From assembly GCA_946062035.1 (NCBI GenBank), contig CAMGTS010000091.1, positions 1 to 5,795 on the forward strand: a stretch of DNA of 5,795 nucleotides, written 5' to 3'. Shown one piece after another: positions 1 to 5,795 of the stretch. The notes beneath the pieces were generated by a model. That model was not told the origin of the DNA. It made no database searches and saw nothing but the letters and a program-made list of their open reading frames with translations. This stretch comes from an uncultured Bacteroidales bacterium. Lineage in GTDB: Bacteria; Bacteroidota; Bacteroidia; Bacteroidales; UBA932. The position numbers and the translations under genes were made by a program. The first letter of the stretch is position 1, and each line of letters opens with the position of its first letter.

Positions 1-35
1 ATAAAATAGTCCCCATAGTTTATTGCGTTTCGGAA

Positions 36-896
36 TTAGCCGAGGTAATTTTTAAGAAGTTTGCTTCTTGCGCTGTTGCGGAGGCGGCGGATCGCTTTCT
101 CCTTAATCTGTCGAACCCTCTCTCTTGTAAGTTTGAATGTCTCACCGATTTCTTCAAGAGTCTTCTCCTGACAACCTATCCCGAAGAAATATTTGATGAT
201 GTTCCTTTCTCTCTCGGTAAGTGTAGAAAGTGCGCGCTCTATCTCCTTGTTAAGAGATTCATTAAGCAGACCTTTATCAGCCGATGGAGAGTCGTTATTT
301 ACAAGCACATCCAAAAGGCTGTTGTCCTCACCCTCTACGAACGGTGCGTCAACTGATACGTGTCTTCCGGAGATTCTCATCGTATCGGCGATCTTGTCTT
401 TTGAGGTATCCAAAAGCTCTGAAAGCTCCTCAGACGACGGTTGTCTTTCGTTCTCCTGCTCGAAACGGTTGAGTTCTTTGTTGATTTTGTTCAAAGCGCC
501 GACCTGATTCAAGGGTAGTCTCACAATACGGCTTTGCTCTGCAAGCGCCTGAAGAATAGACTGTCTGATCCACCACACCGCATAAGAGATGAATTTGAAA
601 CCTCTTGTCTCATCAAATTTCTGCGCCGCCTTGATTAGTCCCAAGTTACCCTCGTTGATAAGGTCAGGGAGACTAAGACCCTGGTTCTGATACTGCTTTG
701 CGACAGATACGACGAATCTCAAGTTCGCCTTGGTCAGTTTTTCCAAAGCGGCCTGATCGCCCTTTTTGATTCTTTGGGCAAGTTCGACTTCATCCTCTAC
801 TGAAATTCTCTCCTCCCTGCCAATCTCCTGCAAATATTTATCAAGAGAAGCGCTCTCTCTGTTGGTAATGGACTTTGTTATTTTTAGCTGTCTCAT
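36..896 (-). CDS. rpoD: Primary (housekeeping) RNA polymerase sigma factor, Bacteroidota RpoD type
   Basis: Sigma-70 family factor that directs core RNA polymerase to housekeeping promoters. The 286-aa protein is complete, from ATG to TAA. Region 1.2 lies near residues 16-50. Region 2 (about 55-125) carries the [28 protein letters not shown] and [10 protein letters not shown] blocks that bind core and melt the -10 element. Region 3 spans about 130-210. Region 4 (about 220-280) ends in the helix-turn-helix [20 protein letters not shown], which contacts the upstream promoter element. Region 1.1 and the large non-conserved insert of proteobacterial RpoD are absent; this is known for the Bacteroidota primary sigma (sigma-ABfr), which reads TTG/TAnnTTTG promoters. 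The start leaves a short N-terminal tail ([10 protein letters not shown]) that I recall as typical of this group. It is transcribed divergently from dnaN. No convincing terminator is visible in the 35 bases beyond the stop. Confidence 0.96.
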   Translation of the reverse strand: MRQLKITKSITNRESASLDKYLQEIGREERISVEDEVELAQRIKKGDQAALEKLTKANLRFVVSVAKQYQNQGLSLPDLINEGNLGLIKAAQKFDETRGFKFISYAVWWIRQSILQALAEQSRIVRLPLNQVGALNKINKELNRFEQENERQPSSEELSELLDTSKDKIADTMRISGRHVSVDAPFVEGEDNSLLDVLVNNDSPSADKGLLNESLNKEIERALSTLTERERNIIKYFFGIGCQEKTLEEIGETFKLTRERVRQIKEKAIRRLRNSARSKLLKNYLG

Positions 897-909
897 ATAT
901 TGTAAATAT
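897..909 (-). repeat. Small AT-rich inverted repeat abutting the rpoD start codon
   Basis: ATATT (897-901) and AATAT (905-909) are perfect inverted copies around a 3-base centre, directly next to the rpoD ATG. In the mRNA they could form a weak hairpin against the start codon, or the site could bind a protein. With only five A/T pairs, chance is a fair explanation in such AT-rich sequence. Confidence 0.3.
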
Positions 910-1000
910 CGTTAAATTGTTGTCGGGCAGCCGCATTACTCAAGCAAACCCGACTATGCTTTCATTGCAAAAACAATCATTATACGAACAAAAACCTCAA

Positions 1001-1031
1001 TTGGTTACAATATTTTTTTTGTGTAACTTTG
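1001..1031 (+). promoter_or_regulatory. Bacteroidota-type promoter for dnaN (-33 TTG / -7 TAnnTTTG)
   Basis: TTG at 1001-1003 and TAACTTTG at 1024-1031 are separated by 20 bases. This matches the known Bacteroidota housekeeping consensus (TTG near -33, TAnnTTTG near -7), with every fixed position of the -7 element present. Transcription would start around 1036-1039, giving a 5' leader of roughly 20 bases before the dnaN ATG at 1058. The leader is A/T rich with no Shine-Dalgarno sequence, as is usual in this phylum. A T-tract (1013-1020) lies between the two elements. The promoter is inferred from sequence only. Confidence 0.72.
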
Positions 1032-1057
1032 CCTTGATTAAAACACATATTTGAATT

Positions 1058-2179
1058 ATGAGGTTCACAGCAACAAGTACAGACTTTTTACAGGCATTAC
1101 TATCGGTTTCAAAGGTCATTCCGCAGAAAGCGGGAATAAAGATTCTTGAATATTTCCTTCTTGAATTGGAGGGTAACAGCTTGACTATCACCGGGTCAGA
1201 TCAGGAGACAACCCTCAAGACCATTATGTCTATCGACGATGTCAAGGAGGAAGGCAGAATCGCTGTTCCGGCTGTCCTGCTTACAAACTCATTCAAAGAG
1301 CTCCCTACACAACCGGTAGAATTCATTACGGACGAGGACAAGAATGTCGTTACAATATCGTGGGCGAGCGGTACGGCCAATATCCCGTTTGCACAGCCTG
1401 ATGAATATCCTGAACTTCCTGCTTTAGTTGACCCGAAGAGACTTGAGGTAAGTGCGGATGTGCTTTCGGATGGTATCAACAGCACCATCTACGCTACCGG
1501 CGACGAACAGCTCAGACCTGTAATGAACGGTATTTTCTTCGATATCGCAGAAGAATCCACGACTCTGGTCGCTTCCAACGCCCATAAACTTGTCTGCTAT
1601 ACAAGAACTGATGTCAAGGGCGATGTAGGCTCATTCGTGCTCCCTAAGAAGCCGGCGAATATCCTCAAGAACAACCTCGCACGCCTTGCTGACGAACCTG
1701 TAACCATAACATTTGACAAACAGAACGCATTCTTCAAGTTTGAAAAACAGCTTGTAGTCTGCCGCCTTATAGAAGGGACATACCCTGCATACAAGTCTGT
1801 CATTCCTAAGAACAACAACAATATCGTGACTGTCTCACGTGCTGATATTCTGAACGCTACAAGACGTGTCGCCGTATGCGCAAACCAGGCTACGGGTCAG
1901 ATAATCTTCAATATCAAGGATAATACATTGAAGATTACGGCACAGGATCTTGATATGTCGATGAGCGCAAACGAAGCGATCGGATGTGAATATCAGGGTG
2001 ACGAGATGACAATAGGATTCAAGTCACAGTTCCTCATTGAAATCCTCAGCAACCTTCCATACGACGAGATCTGCATAAAGCTTGCCGATCCTGCAAAAGC
2101 CGCACTCCTTCAGCCTGCAAAGCAGACCAAGCCGGAAGAGGAAATTTGCGCTCTGCTTATGCCGATGAGATTAAGTTAA
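1058..2179 (+). CDS. dnaN: DNA polymerase III subunit beta (sliding clamp)
   Basis: Ring-shaped processivity clamp that encircles DNA and tethers replicative and repair polymerases, the loader's products and other clamp-binding proteins. At 373 aa it has the normal family length, and three clamp domains of about 120 residues each fit. Recognisable family blocks include the N-terminal TSTDFLQALLSVSKVI; RPVMNGIFF (153-161), matching the RxxLNGM segment of other clamps; ASNAHKLV (172-179), the counterpart of ATDGHRLA; RLIEGTYPAYKSVIP (236-250), the counterpart of RLIDGRFPDYRRVLP; and a C-terminal tail LLMPMRLS that lines the peptide-binding pocket. The first ATG is used; residues MRFTATST fit the usual beta-strand start. 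It heads the plus-strand run, with its own promoter just upstream. dnaA is not adjacent. Confidence 0.97.
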   Translation: MRFTATSTDFLQALLSVSKVIPQKAGIKILEYFLLELEGNSLTITGSDQETTLKTIMSIDDVKEEGRIAVPAVLLTNSFKELPTQPVEFITDEDKNVVTISWASGTANIPFAQPDEYPELPALVDPKRLEVSADVLSDGINSTIYATGDEQLRPVMNGIFFDIAEESTTLVASNAHKLVCYTRTDVKGDVGSFVLPKKPANILKNNLARLADEPVTITFDKQNAFFKFEKQLVVCRLIEGTYPAYKSVIPKNNNNIVTVSRADILNATRRVAVCANQATGQIIFNIKDNTLKITAQDLDMSMSANEAIGCEYQGDEMTIGFKSQFLIEILSNLPYDEICIKLADPAKAALLQPAKQTKPEEEICALLMPMRLS

Positions 2180-2186
2180 GCTTTAC

Positions 2187-2969
2187 ATGAAACTGAATCT
2201 TAAAAGACCTATAGTGTTCTTTGATATAGAGAGCACTGGGCTTGATGTCGCCAAAGACAGAATAGTCGAGATCTCCGCCGTGAAGGTTTTTCCTGACGGG
2301 CACAATGAAGTTAAGACCCGCAGGGTCAATCCTAATATGGAAATTCCCGCCGAAGCTACGGCCATTCATCACATTACAAACGAAGACGTGGCGAATGAAC
2401 CTGAATTCAAGCAGATTGCGAAAAGTCTTGCACAATGGATGGAAGGTTGCGATTTCGCCGGTTACAACTTCCTGAAATTCGATATTCCTCTCTTGGAAGA
2501 GGAGTTTCTCCGCTGCAACATCCAGTTCGACTTCGGCAAGAAAAGGTTGATCGATGTCCAGAATATTTTCCATAAGATGGAGCAGAGAAACCTTATCGCC
2601 GCATACAAGTTCTATTGCAAGAAAGATCTTCTTCAGGCCCACTCAGCCGAAGCTGACACGATGGCCACCTATGAAGTCCTTGAAGCCCAATTGGATAAAT
2701 ATGCTGACACTCTTGAGAACGACGTGCAGAAACTTGCCGATTTTTCTTCAAGGTCAAAATTCGTGGATTATGCGGGAAGAATCGTTTACAACGACAAGAA
2801 TCAGGCTGTATTCAATTTCGGAAAGCATAAGGGCAGGCTCGTGACTGAAGTGCTCAAAAGTGAGCCAAGCTACTATTCATGGATTCTTAACGGGGACTTC
2901 ACTTTGAACACAAAAAGGGTTCTCACTGATATCAAGCTACACCCTGAGAACTACAACGGAGAAGCATAG
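2187..2969 (+). CDS. DEDDh 3'-5' exonuclease (DnaQ/epsilon-like) with ExoX-like C-terminal domain
   Basis: Probable 3'-5' exonuclease acting on DNA ends in proofreading or repair; 260 aa, complete. The catalytic residues of the DEDDh superfamily are all present: D13 and E15 in FDIESTG (Exo I), D99 in YNFLKFD (Exo II), and H152 and D157 in HSAEAD (Exo III epsilon type). After the nuclease domain (about 8-172), residues about 205-240 hold the FxFGKHKG...YYSWIL pattern of the ExoX-like C-terminal / DUF3820-type domain. It starts 7 bases after the dnaN stop, so co-transcription with the clamp is very likely. This is a stand-alone epsilon-like protein rather than a proven replisome proofreader; the family is often annotated simply as exonuclease or DNA polymerase III subunit epsilon. 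QKLADF (181-186), between the two domains, is a speculative clamp-contact segment. Confidence 0.9.
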   Translation: MKLNLKRPIVFFDIESTGLDVAKDRIVEISAVKVFPDGHNEVKTRRVNPNMEIPAEATAIHHITNEDVANEPEFKQIAKSLAQWMEGCDFAGYNFLKFDIPLLEEEFLRCNIQFDFGKKRLIDVQNIFHKMEQRNLIAAYKFYCKKDLLQAHSAEADTMATYEVLEAQLDKYADTLENDVQKLADFSSRSKFVDYAGRIVYNDKNQAVFNFGKHKGRLVTEVLKSEPSYYSWILNGDFTLNTKRVLTDIKLHPENYNGEA

Positions 2970-2997
2970 ATAATCTGAAGCGGCGGGTGTCCACAGC

Positions 2998-3036
2998 CAA
3001 CGACATAGGGCAACGAGATAGGACAACGGCGCAGAA
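2998..3036 (+). repeat. Degenerate 13-base tandem repeat in the exonuclease/FAH-like spacer
   Basis: CAACGACATAGGG (2998-3010) is followed directly by CAACGAGATAGGA (3011-3023), identical at 11 of 13 positions. A third, decayed unit starts CAACG at 3024. A further partial match, AACGACTTAG (3037-3046), follows one base out of phase. The repeat fills much of the 100-base gap between the exonuclease stop and the next start codon. No function is evident. It could be a binding-site cluster or a slippage-generated duplication. Confidence 0.5.
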
Positions 3037-3069
3037 AACGACTTAGTACTTTGACCTACAGAAAGATAT

Positions 3070-3579
3070 ATGATAGTATTCGTTTTTCCTTACAAAAACA
3101 ACGATTCATTTTATATCGCTCCGGATACGGTAATCTGCAAAGAGCAGGACTATTACTATCCGGACGAAGTCCGCACGGTCAGAGTTGTGCCGTTTGTGTA
3201 TGCGAAAATTTCAAGGGCAGGCAAATGCGTAGCAGCCAAGTTTGCGTCACGGCACTATAACTCAATCGGTTATGGCATCCACCTAAAACCGGGGCTGATG
3301 ACCCGTGCGGTTCCAAGAGAAGAGGTTGAAGCACTGTGTAAATACTGCGACAACAACCTTTATCTCGGTGCACTATCTGAAAGGAGTGAATTCTCGTATG
3401 ACATAACCGGCACTCCGACGATCGCCGATTTGGACAAAGCCGTTGAGACGACTTCCGAATATGTCTCGTTGAGGGTCGGCGACATTATAGCTATTGAATC
3501 TGAACCGATTGAAACAGTTGATGTCGTGAATGAAAAACAAATCATCAGATACAAAGACATCAATATAAATATCAGATAA
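3070..3579 (+). CDS. Degenerate fumarylacetoacetate hydrolase (FAH)-fold protein, probably non-catalytic
   Basis: The 169-aa product is not a recognisable active enzyme, but its order of motifs follows short Bacteroidota FAH-family proteins (about 200 aa). FYIAPDTVICKEQDYYYP (14-31) fits the IFxKPxSxLL...xxxP stretch. KISRAGKCVAAKFASRHY (46-63) fits RINRLGKNIAxRFAxxYY. YGI-H (68-71) fits the GxD block. CKYCDNN (90-96) fits the KGFD block, keeping K91 and D94. YVSLRVGDII (131-140) fits the FxTLxxGDLI strand that normally precedes GTPxGV. The three acidic metal ligands appear replaced: the ExE pair by V40/F42 and the later Asp by H71. GTPxGV has become ESEPIE. The N-terminal GxNYxxH segment is missing, and an in-frame TGA at 3052-3054 rules out a longer start. 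A weak AGAAAG lies 4 bases before the ATG. The fold assignment rests on remembered family motifs; the lack of activity is inferred. Confidence 0.68.
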   Translation: MIVFVFPYKNNDSFYIAPDTVICKEQDYYYPDEVRTVRVVPFVYAKISRAGKCVAAKFASRHYNSIGYGIHLKPGLMTRAVPREEVEALCKYCDNNLYLGALSERSEFSYDITGTPTIADLDKAVETTSEYVSLRVGDIIAIESEPIETVDVVNEKQIIRYKDININIR

Positions 3580-3595
3580 TCCGCAAGTCTTATCT
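3574..3595. repeat. Inverted repeat joining the two convergent stop codons
   Basis: AGATAA (3574-3579) and its inverted copy TTATCT (3590-3595) flank a 10-base centre. Each arm is the last Arg codon (AGA) plus the TAA stop of one of the two convergent genes. A hairpin here would be weak (one G-C pair in six) and has no T-tract, so it is not a credible intrinsic terminator, although it is the only structure in the gap. Confidence 0.3.
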
Positions 3596-4894
3596 TGAGA
3601 GCATATTGTGCATCGCAAGTGCCGCAGTGGAAAACGCCGTCTGCAAATTGTATCCCCCTGTATCACAATCCAAATCCAAGACTTCTCCCGCAAAAAACAA
3701 TCCCGATACAAGTTTGGACTCCATTGTTTTCTGTGAAACCTCTTTCAATGATACCCCGCCGTTGGTCACTACACAACGTTCGTAACCCACATAGCCCTCT
3801 ATATCAAAGTTAAGAGATTTCAGTCTTTCAGGCAACGCTCTTGCGGCCTTACCGTTATCAATGTTCAGAAGATCTCTGTTCAGGGTCAGGAATGGCGCTA
3901 TCAATTGCTTTGGTAACAGCCTGTTTAAGAGGAAGCGGATGGTGTTGTTGCCTCCGCTTGACTCCCTTTTAATCCTGTCAGCGATTTTTTCAACCGAAAG
4001 CGACGGCTTCAAGTCCACAGAAACAGAGACCTTCTGTCCGTTAGACAGAGCCATCACTCCGCTTCTGCTCAATCTGAAACCAAGAGCGCCTTCAATTCCT
4101 CCATCAGTGAAATCGAGGTCTCCGAACTCTTCTCTTACAGCCGCCCCATTCACGACAAGCGATGCCGATACATTCTTAAGTTGCAGACCTTCAAGGCTCT
4201 TACCGAATTTCGAAAGCATTCCACCCTCTTTATAGCCTACAGGTGTAAGAGCTGTCAACGATGGCAAAAGATTCGTCACCGTATGGCCAAGGCTTTCCGC
4301 AAAGCGGTACCCGTCCCCTGTAGAGCCGGTAGAAGGATACGAGAGTCCTCCTGTTGCGATAAGCACTTTTTCCGCCTCAAAATCTCCCCTATCGGTCTTT
4401 ATCAAGAATTTGCAAGCCGCATTGTCAGACTGTTCTTTTAGTTTTTCAATAGTTTCCACCTGGCAACCGCAGACAATGTCCACTTGTGAAGAAGATTTAG
4501 CGGTACGCACGAGCGCATCAGTCACATCCATGGCACGCATACTCTTCGGAAACACACGATTCCCCCTTTCCACGCTAAGAGGAAGTCCTATACGTCCAAA
4601 GAAGCTCATAGTCTCCGAAGTGTTCATCCCGTAGAACGCCGATTTGAGAAAGTTCGGATTAGGGTGGACATGGAGCGAAAACTCATCCCACATCTTTGTA
4701 TTGGTTATATTCCCTCTCCCTTTGCCGGTAATGTTTATTTTTCTGCCTGGACGGGGCATCTTCTCCAAAACCACTATCTGGCGTTCCCTAAGCGAATCAG
4801 GCTCCGCCTTGAAAGCCTCTGCCGCGTAAGCTGCCGCAAAAAGTCCTGCCGCACCTCCGCCTATTATCGCTATATCCACTTTCTTCATAGTCAT
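3590..4894 (-). CDS. BaiN/YhiN (HI0933)-family NAD(P)/FAD-dependent oxidoreductase
   Basis: Cytosolic flavoprotein of the HI0933/YhiN family, currently named BaiN/RdsA family; 434 aa, complete, near the usual 400-430. The N-terminal Rossmann dinucleotide site is VDIAIIGGGAAG (6-17), with an acidic strand end at VVLEK (41-45). Family signatures follow: RPGRKINITGKGRGNITN (48-65), ATGGLSYPSTGSTGDGY (180-196), VTNGGVSLKEV (376-386), and the C-terminal FAD-contacting GLFFAGEVLDLD then TGGYNLQTAF (398-421). No signal peptide is present. One member, clostridial BaiN, acts in bile-acid dehydroxylation, but the substrate of most members is unknown and none is implied here. The start at 4894 overlaps the stop of the upstream substrate-binding gene as ATGA, favouring translational coupling; an ATG two codons later (MKKVDIAI) is an alternative. 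It converges on the FAH-like gene 10 bases away. Confidence 0.92.
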   Translation of the reverse strand: MTMKKVDIAIIGGGAAGLFAAAYAAEAFKAEPDSLRERQIVVLEKMPRPGRKINITGKGRGNITNTKMWDEFSLHVHPNPNFLKSAFYGMNTSETMSFFGRIGLPLSVERGNRVFPKSMRAMDVTDALVRTAKSSSQVDIVCGCQVETIEKLKEQSDNAACKFLIKTDRGDFEAEKVLIATGGLSYPSTGSTGDGYRFAESLGHTVTNLLPSLTALTPVGYKEGGMLSKFGKSLEGLQLKNVSASLVVNGAAVREEFGDLDFTDGGIEGALGFRLSRSGVMALSNGQKVSVSVDLKPSLSVEKIADRIKRESSGGNNTIRFLLNRLLPKQLIAPFLTLNRDLLNIDNGKAARALPERLKSLNFDIEGYVGYERCVVTNGGVSLKEVSQKTMESKLVSGLFFAGEVLDLDCDTGGYNLQTAFSTAALAMHNMLSR

Positions 4895-5795
4895 TTGAGT
4901 CTGAAATAATACATCATCTCCCTTGAGGGAAAATGCCGTTCCGCTATATCAGGATGGAATATCGTTATCAGATCTTTAAGGATTTCGTCAGGATTCAATG
5001 CGCCGCTCTCCCAGAAATCACACCCACCAGCATCGGATACCCTCTTGGTATTGTTAAACAACATACCTGCCTTGAATGCAGGAAAATTCTTATACATAGG
5101 ATTTTGCTCAGAAAGTTCACTCCTGCTCCTCATGGAATTAAGATTAATCCATACATCCGCATTTTTACCCAACAGGTATATTCTCTCAAAAGATTCCTGA
5201 GACGAGACCGTTTCTCCGATTTTCGCACCCATAATCTCGCCTCCGGCGTCTCTTACCAAGACAGAGGTATAGTTCTCACCTCCAGGGAGATACCAAATAT
5301 CCTTATACGGAAGATTTATCAGGACCTTTGTTCGTCTTTTCGAGTCGCCGGATTGAGCCGCCTCCCCTTCCTGGTGCGCCTGTTTTCTTTCTGAGGCAGC
5401 CTTCGGATCAAAGTCTAACTCCTTCTCCACCAAACGCTTGATAGCATTATAGTTGGCCACTTTTGATGTGAATATAGAATCAGCCGACTCCCTTTTCTGA
5501 GTCAAAGCTCCGAATAGCTTGATATACTCAACTTTTGCGAGAGGCACGCTCTCCAAATAGTCGTTTATCACAACGACTCTTACTCCTAATCTTCTGAGTT
5601 TCTGAATATAAGAATTATCCGAACCGCTTACTCCATACGCAAGGACAACATCCGGTGCCAAAGCGACAATCCTCTCGTAATCGGGAGAGGTTTCAGAGCC
5701 GACATCTTCGATTTTACGCTCTGATATCAGTTTGTTGAAATCTTTATCATAAACAAATGCCGTCCCGCTTATTGCAGCAACGGCATTCATTTCTC
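4891..5795 (-). CDS. ABC transporter substrate-binding protein, cobalamin/Fe3+-siderophore (BtuF-like) type, N-terminus outside window
   Basis: C-terminal part (about 300 residues) of a periplasmic or lipid-anchored helical-backbone binding protein that delivers a metal chelate or corrinoid to an inner-membrane BtuCD/FecCD-type importer. The frame stays open to the right edge, and the first in-frame ATG (5790) falls inside the conserved VAAISGTAFVYD strand, so the true start and signal peptide lie beyond the window. Counting from that Met, the visible signatures are SPDYERIVALAPDVVLAYG (35-53), VVVINDYLESVPLAKVEYIK (72-91) leading into the long inter-lobe helix, YLPGGENYTSVLVRDAGG (167-184), and FWESGALNPDEILKDLITIF (259-278). 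Residues about 126-153 form a charged, low-complexity stretch (ASERKQAHQEGEAAQSGDSK) between the helix and lobe 2. Partner permease and ATPase genes are not in view, so the ligand cannot be named. Confidence 0.88.
   Translation of the reverse strand, partial: EMNAVAAISGTAFVYDKDFNKLISERKIEDVGSETSPDYERIVALAPDVVLAYGVSGSDNSYIQKLRRLGVRVVVINDYLESVPLAKVEYIKLFGALTQKRESADSIFTSKVANYNAIKRLVEKELDFDPKAASERKQAHQEGEAAQSGDSKRRTKVLINLPYKDIWYLPGGENYTSVLVRDAGGEIMGAKIGETVSSQESFERIYLLGKNADVWINLNSMRSRSELSEQNPMYKNFPAFKAGMLFNNTKRVSDAGGCDFWESGALNPDEILKDLITIFHPDIAERHFPSREMMYYFRLK

Noticed and set aside
1..50. Terminator downstream of rpoD
   Set aside because: Only a 4-base stem (TCGG/CCGA, overlapping the rpoD 3' end) and a direct repeat ACTAT-GGGG-ACTAT are seen; neither makes an intrinsic terminator. 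The real one may lie left of the window.
979..984. Perfect TATAAT on the minus strand upstream of rpoD
   Set aside because: Bacteroidota housekeeping sigma does not use the TTGACA/TATAAT pair, and no suitable partner hexamer sits at 16-18 bases.
968..1000. Candidate rpoD promoter on the minus strand: TTG (1000-998) and TGTTTTTG (975-968)
   Set aside because: The -7 element has a mismatch at its second base and the 22-base spacing is longer than usual, so it is too weak to list as a feature.
2157..2642. Long antisense open frame across the start of the exonuclease gene
   Set aside because: It lies wholly opposite a gene with clear catalytic motifs, shows no recognisable domain, and is explained as a codon-usage shadow. 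The same holds for the other antisense and off-frame open frames.
2987..2995. GTGTCCACA as a DnaA box
   Set aside because: It matches only 7 of 9 positions of TTATCCACA, stands alone, and there is no AT-rich unwinding region or dnaA gene nearby.
3047..3053. TACTTTG as a -7 element for the FAH-like gene
   Set aside because: It is one base shorter than TAnnTTTG and has no TTG at the right distance upstream.
3052..3069. Upstream extension of the FAH-like gene that would restore its N-terminus
   Set aside because: A TGA at 3052-3054 closes the frame, and the other frames in the spacer show no GxNYxxH-like sequence, so neither a wrong start nor a simple frameshift explains the missing segment.
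3373..3711. Antisense open frame of 112 aa spanning the convergent junction
   Set aside because: It overlaps the well-supported FAH-like gene and the C-terminus of the flavoprotein gene out of frame, and its composition is not protein-like.

Overview
The window looks like an ordinary chromosomal core-gene segment from a member of the Bacteroidota, most likely order Bacteroidales. Three things point there. The primary sigma factor is short (286 aa) and lacks region 1.1, as in the Bacteroidota type. The start codons have AT-rich leaders without Shine-Dalgarno sequences. The spacer before dnaN carries a clear Bacteroidota-type promoter (TTG, 20 bases, TAnnTTTG). Genus and species cannot be fixed from this sequence alone.

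Layout from left to right. The minus-strand gene rpoD (36-896) faces away from a plus-strand run across a 161-base spacer (897-1057). The plus-strand run is dnaN, the sliding clamp (1058-2179); 7 bases later a DEDDh 3'-5' exonuclease with an ExoX-like C-terminal domain (2187-2969); then, after a 100-base spacer holding a short degenerate tandem repeat, a 169-aa protein (3070-3579) that reads as a degenerate fumarylacetoacetate hydrolase (FAH) fold. This converges, with only 10 bases between stop codons, on a minus-strand pair: a BaiN/YhiN (HI0933)-type flavoprotein (3590-4894) and, upstream and overlapping it by ATGA, a helical-backbone metal/cobalamin-type ABC substrate-binding protein whose N-terminus lies beyond the right edge (4891-5795).

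The left half is information processing: the housekeeping sigma factor, the replication clamp, and an exonuclease plausibly co-transcribed with the clamp. The right half is a translationally coupled pair linking a putative metal, siderophore or corrinoid uptake protein with an FAD oxidoreductase of unclear substrate.

I see no mobile element, CRISPR array, tRNA, rRNA or recognisable defence system. The item most worth a second look is the FAH-like protein. It keeps the scaffold motifs of the fold but has lost all three acidic metal ligands and the N-terminal segment, which suggests a non-catalytic descendant.
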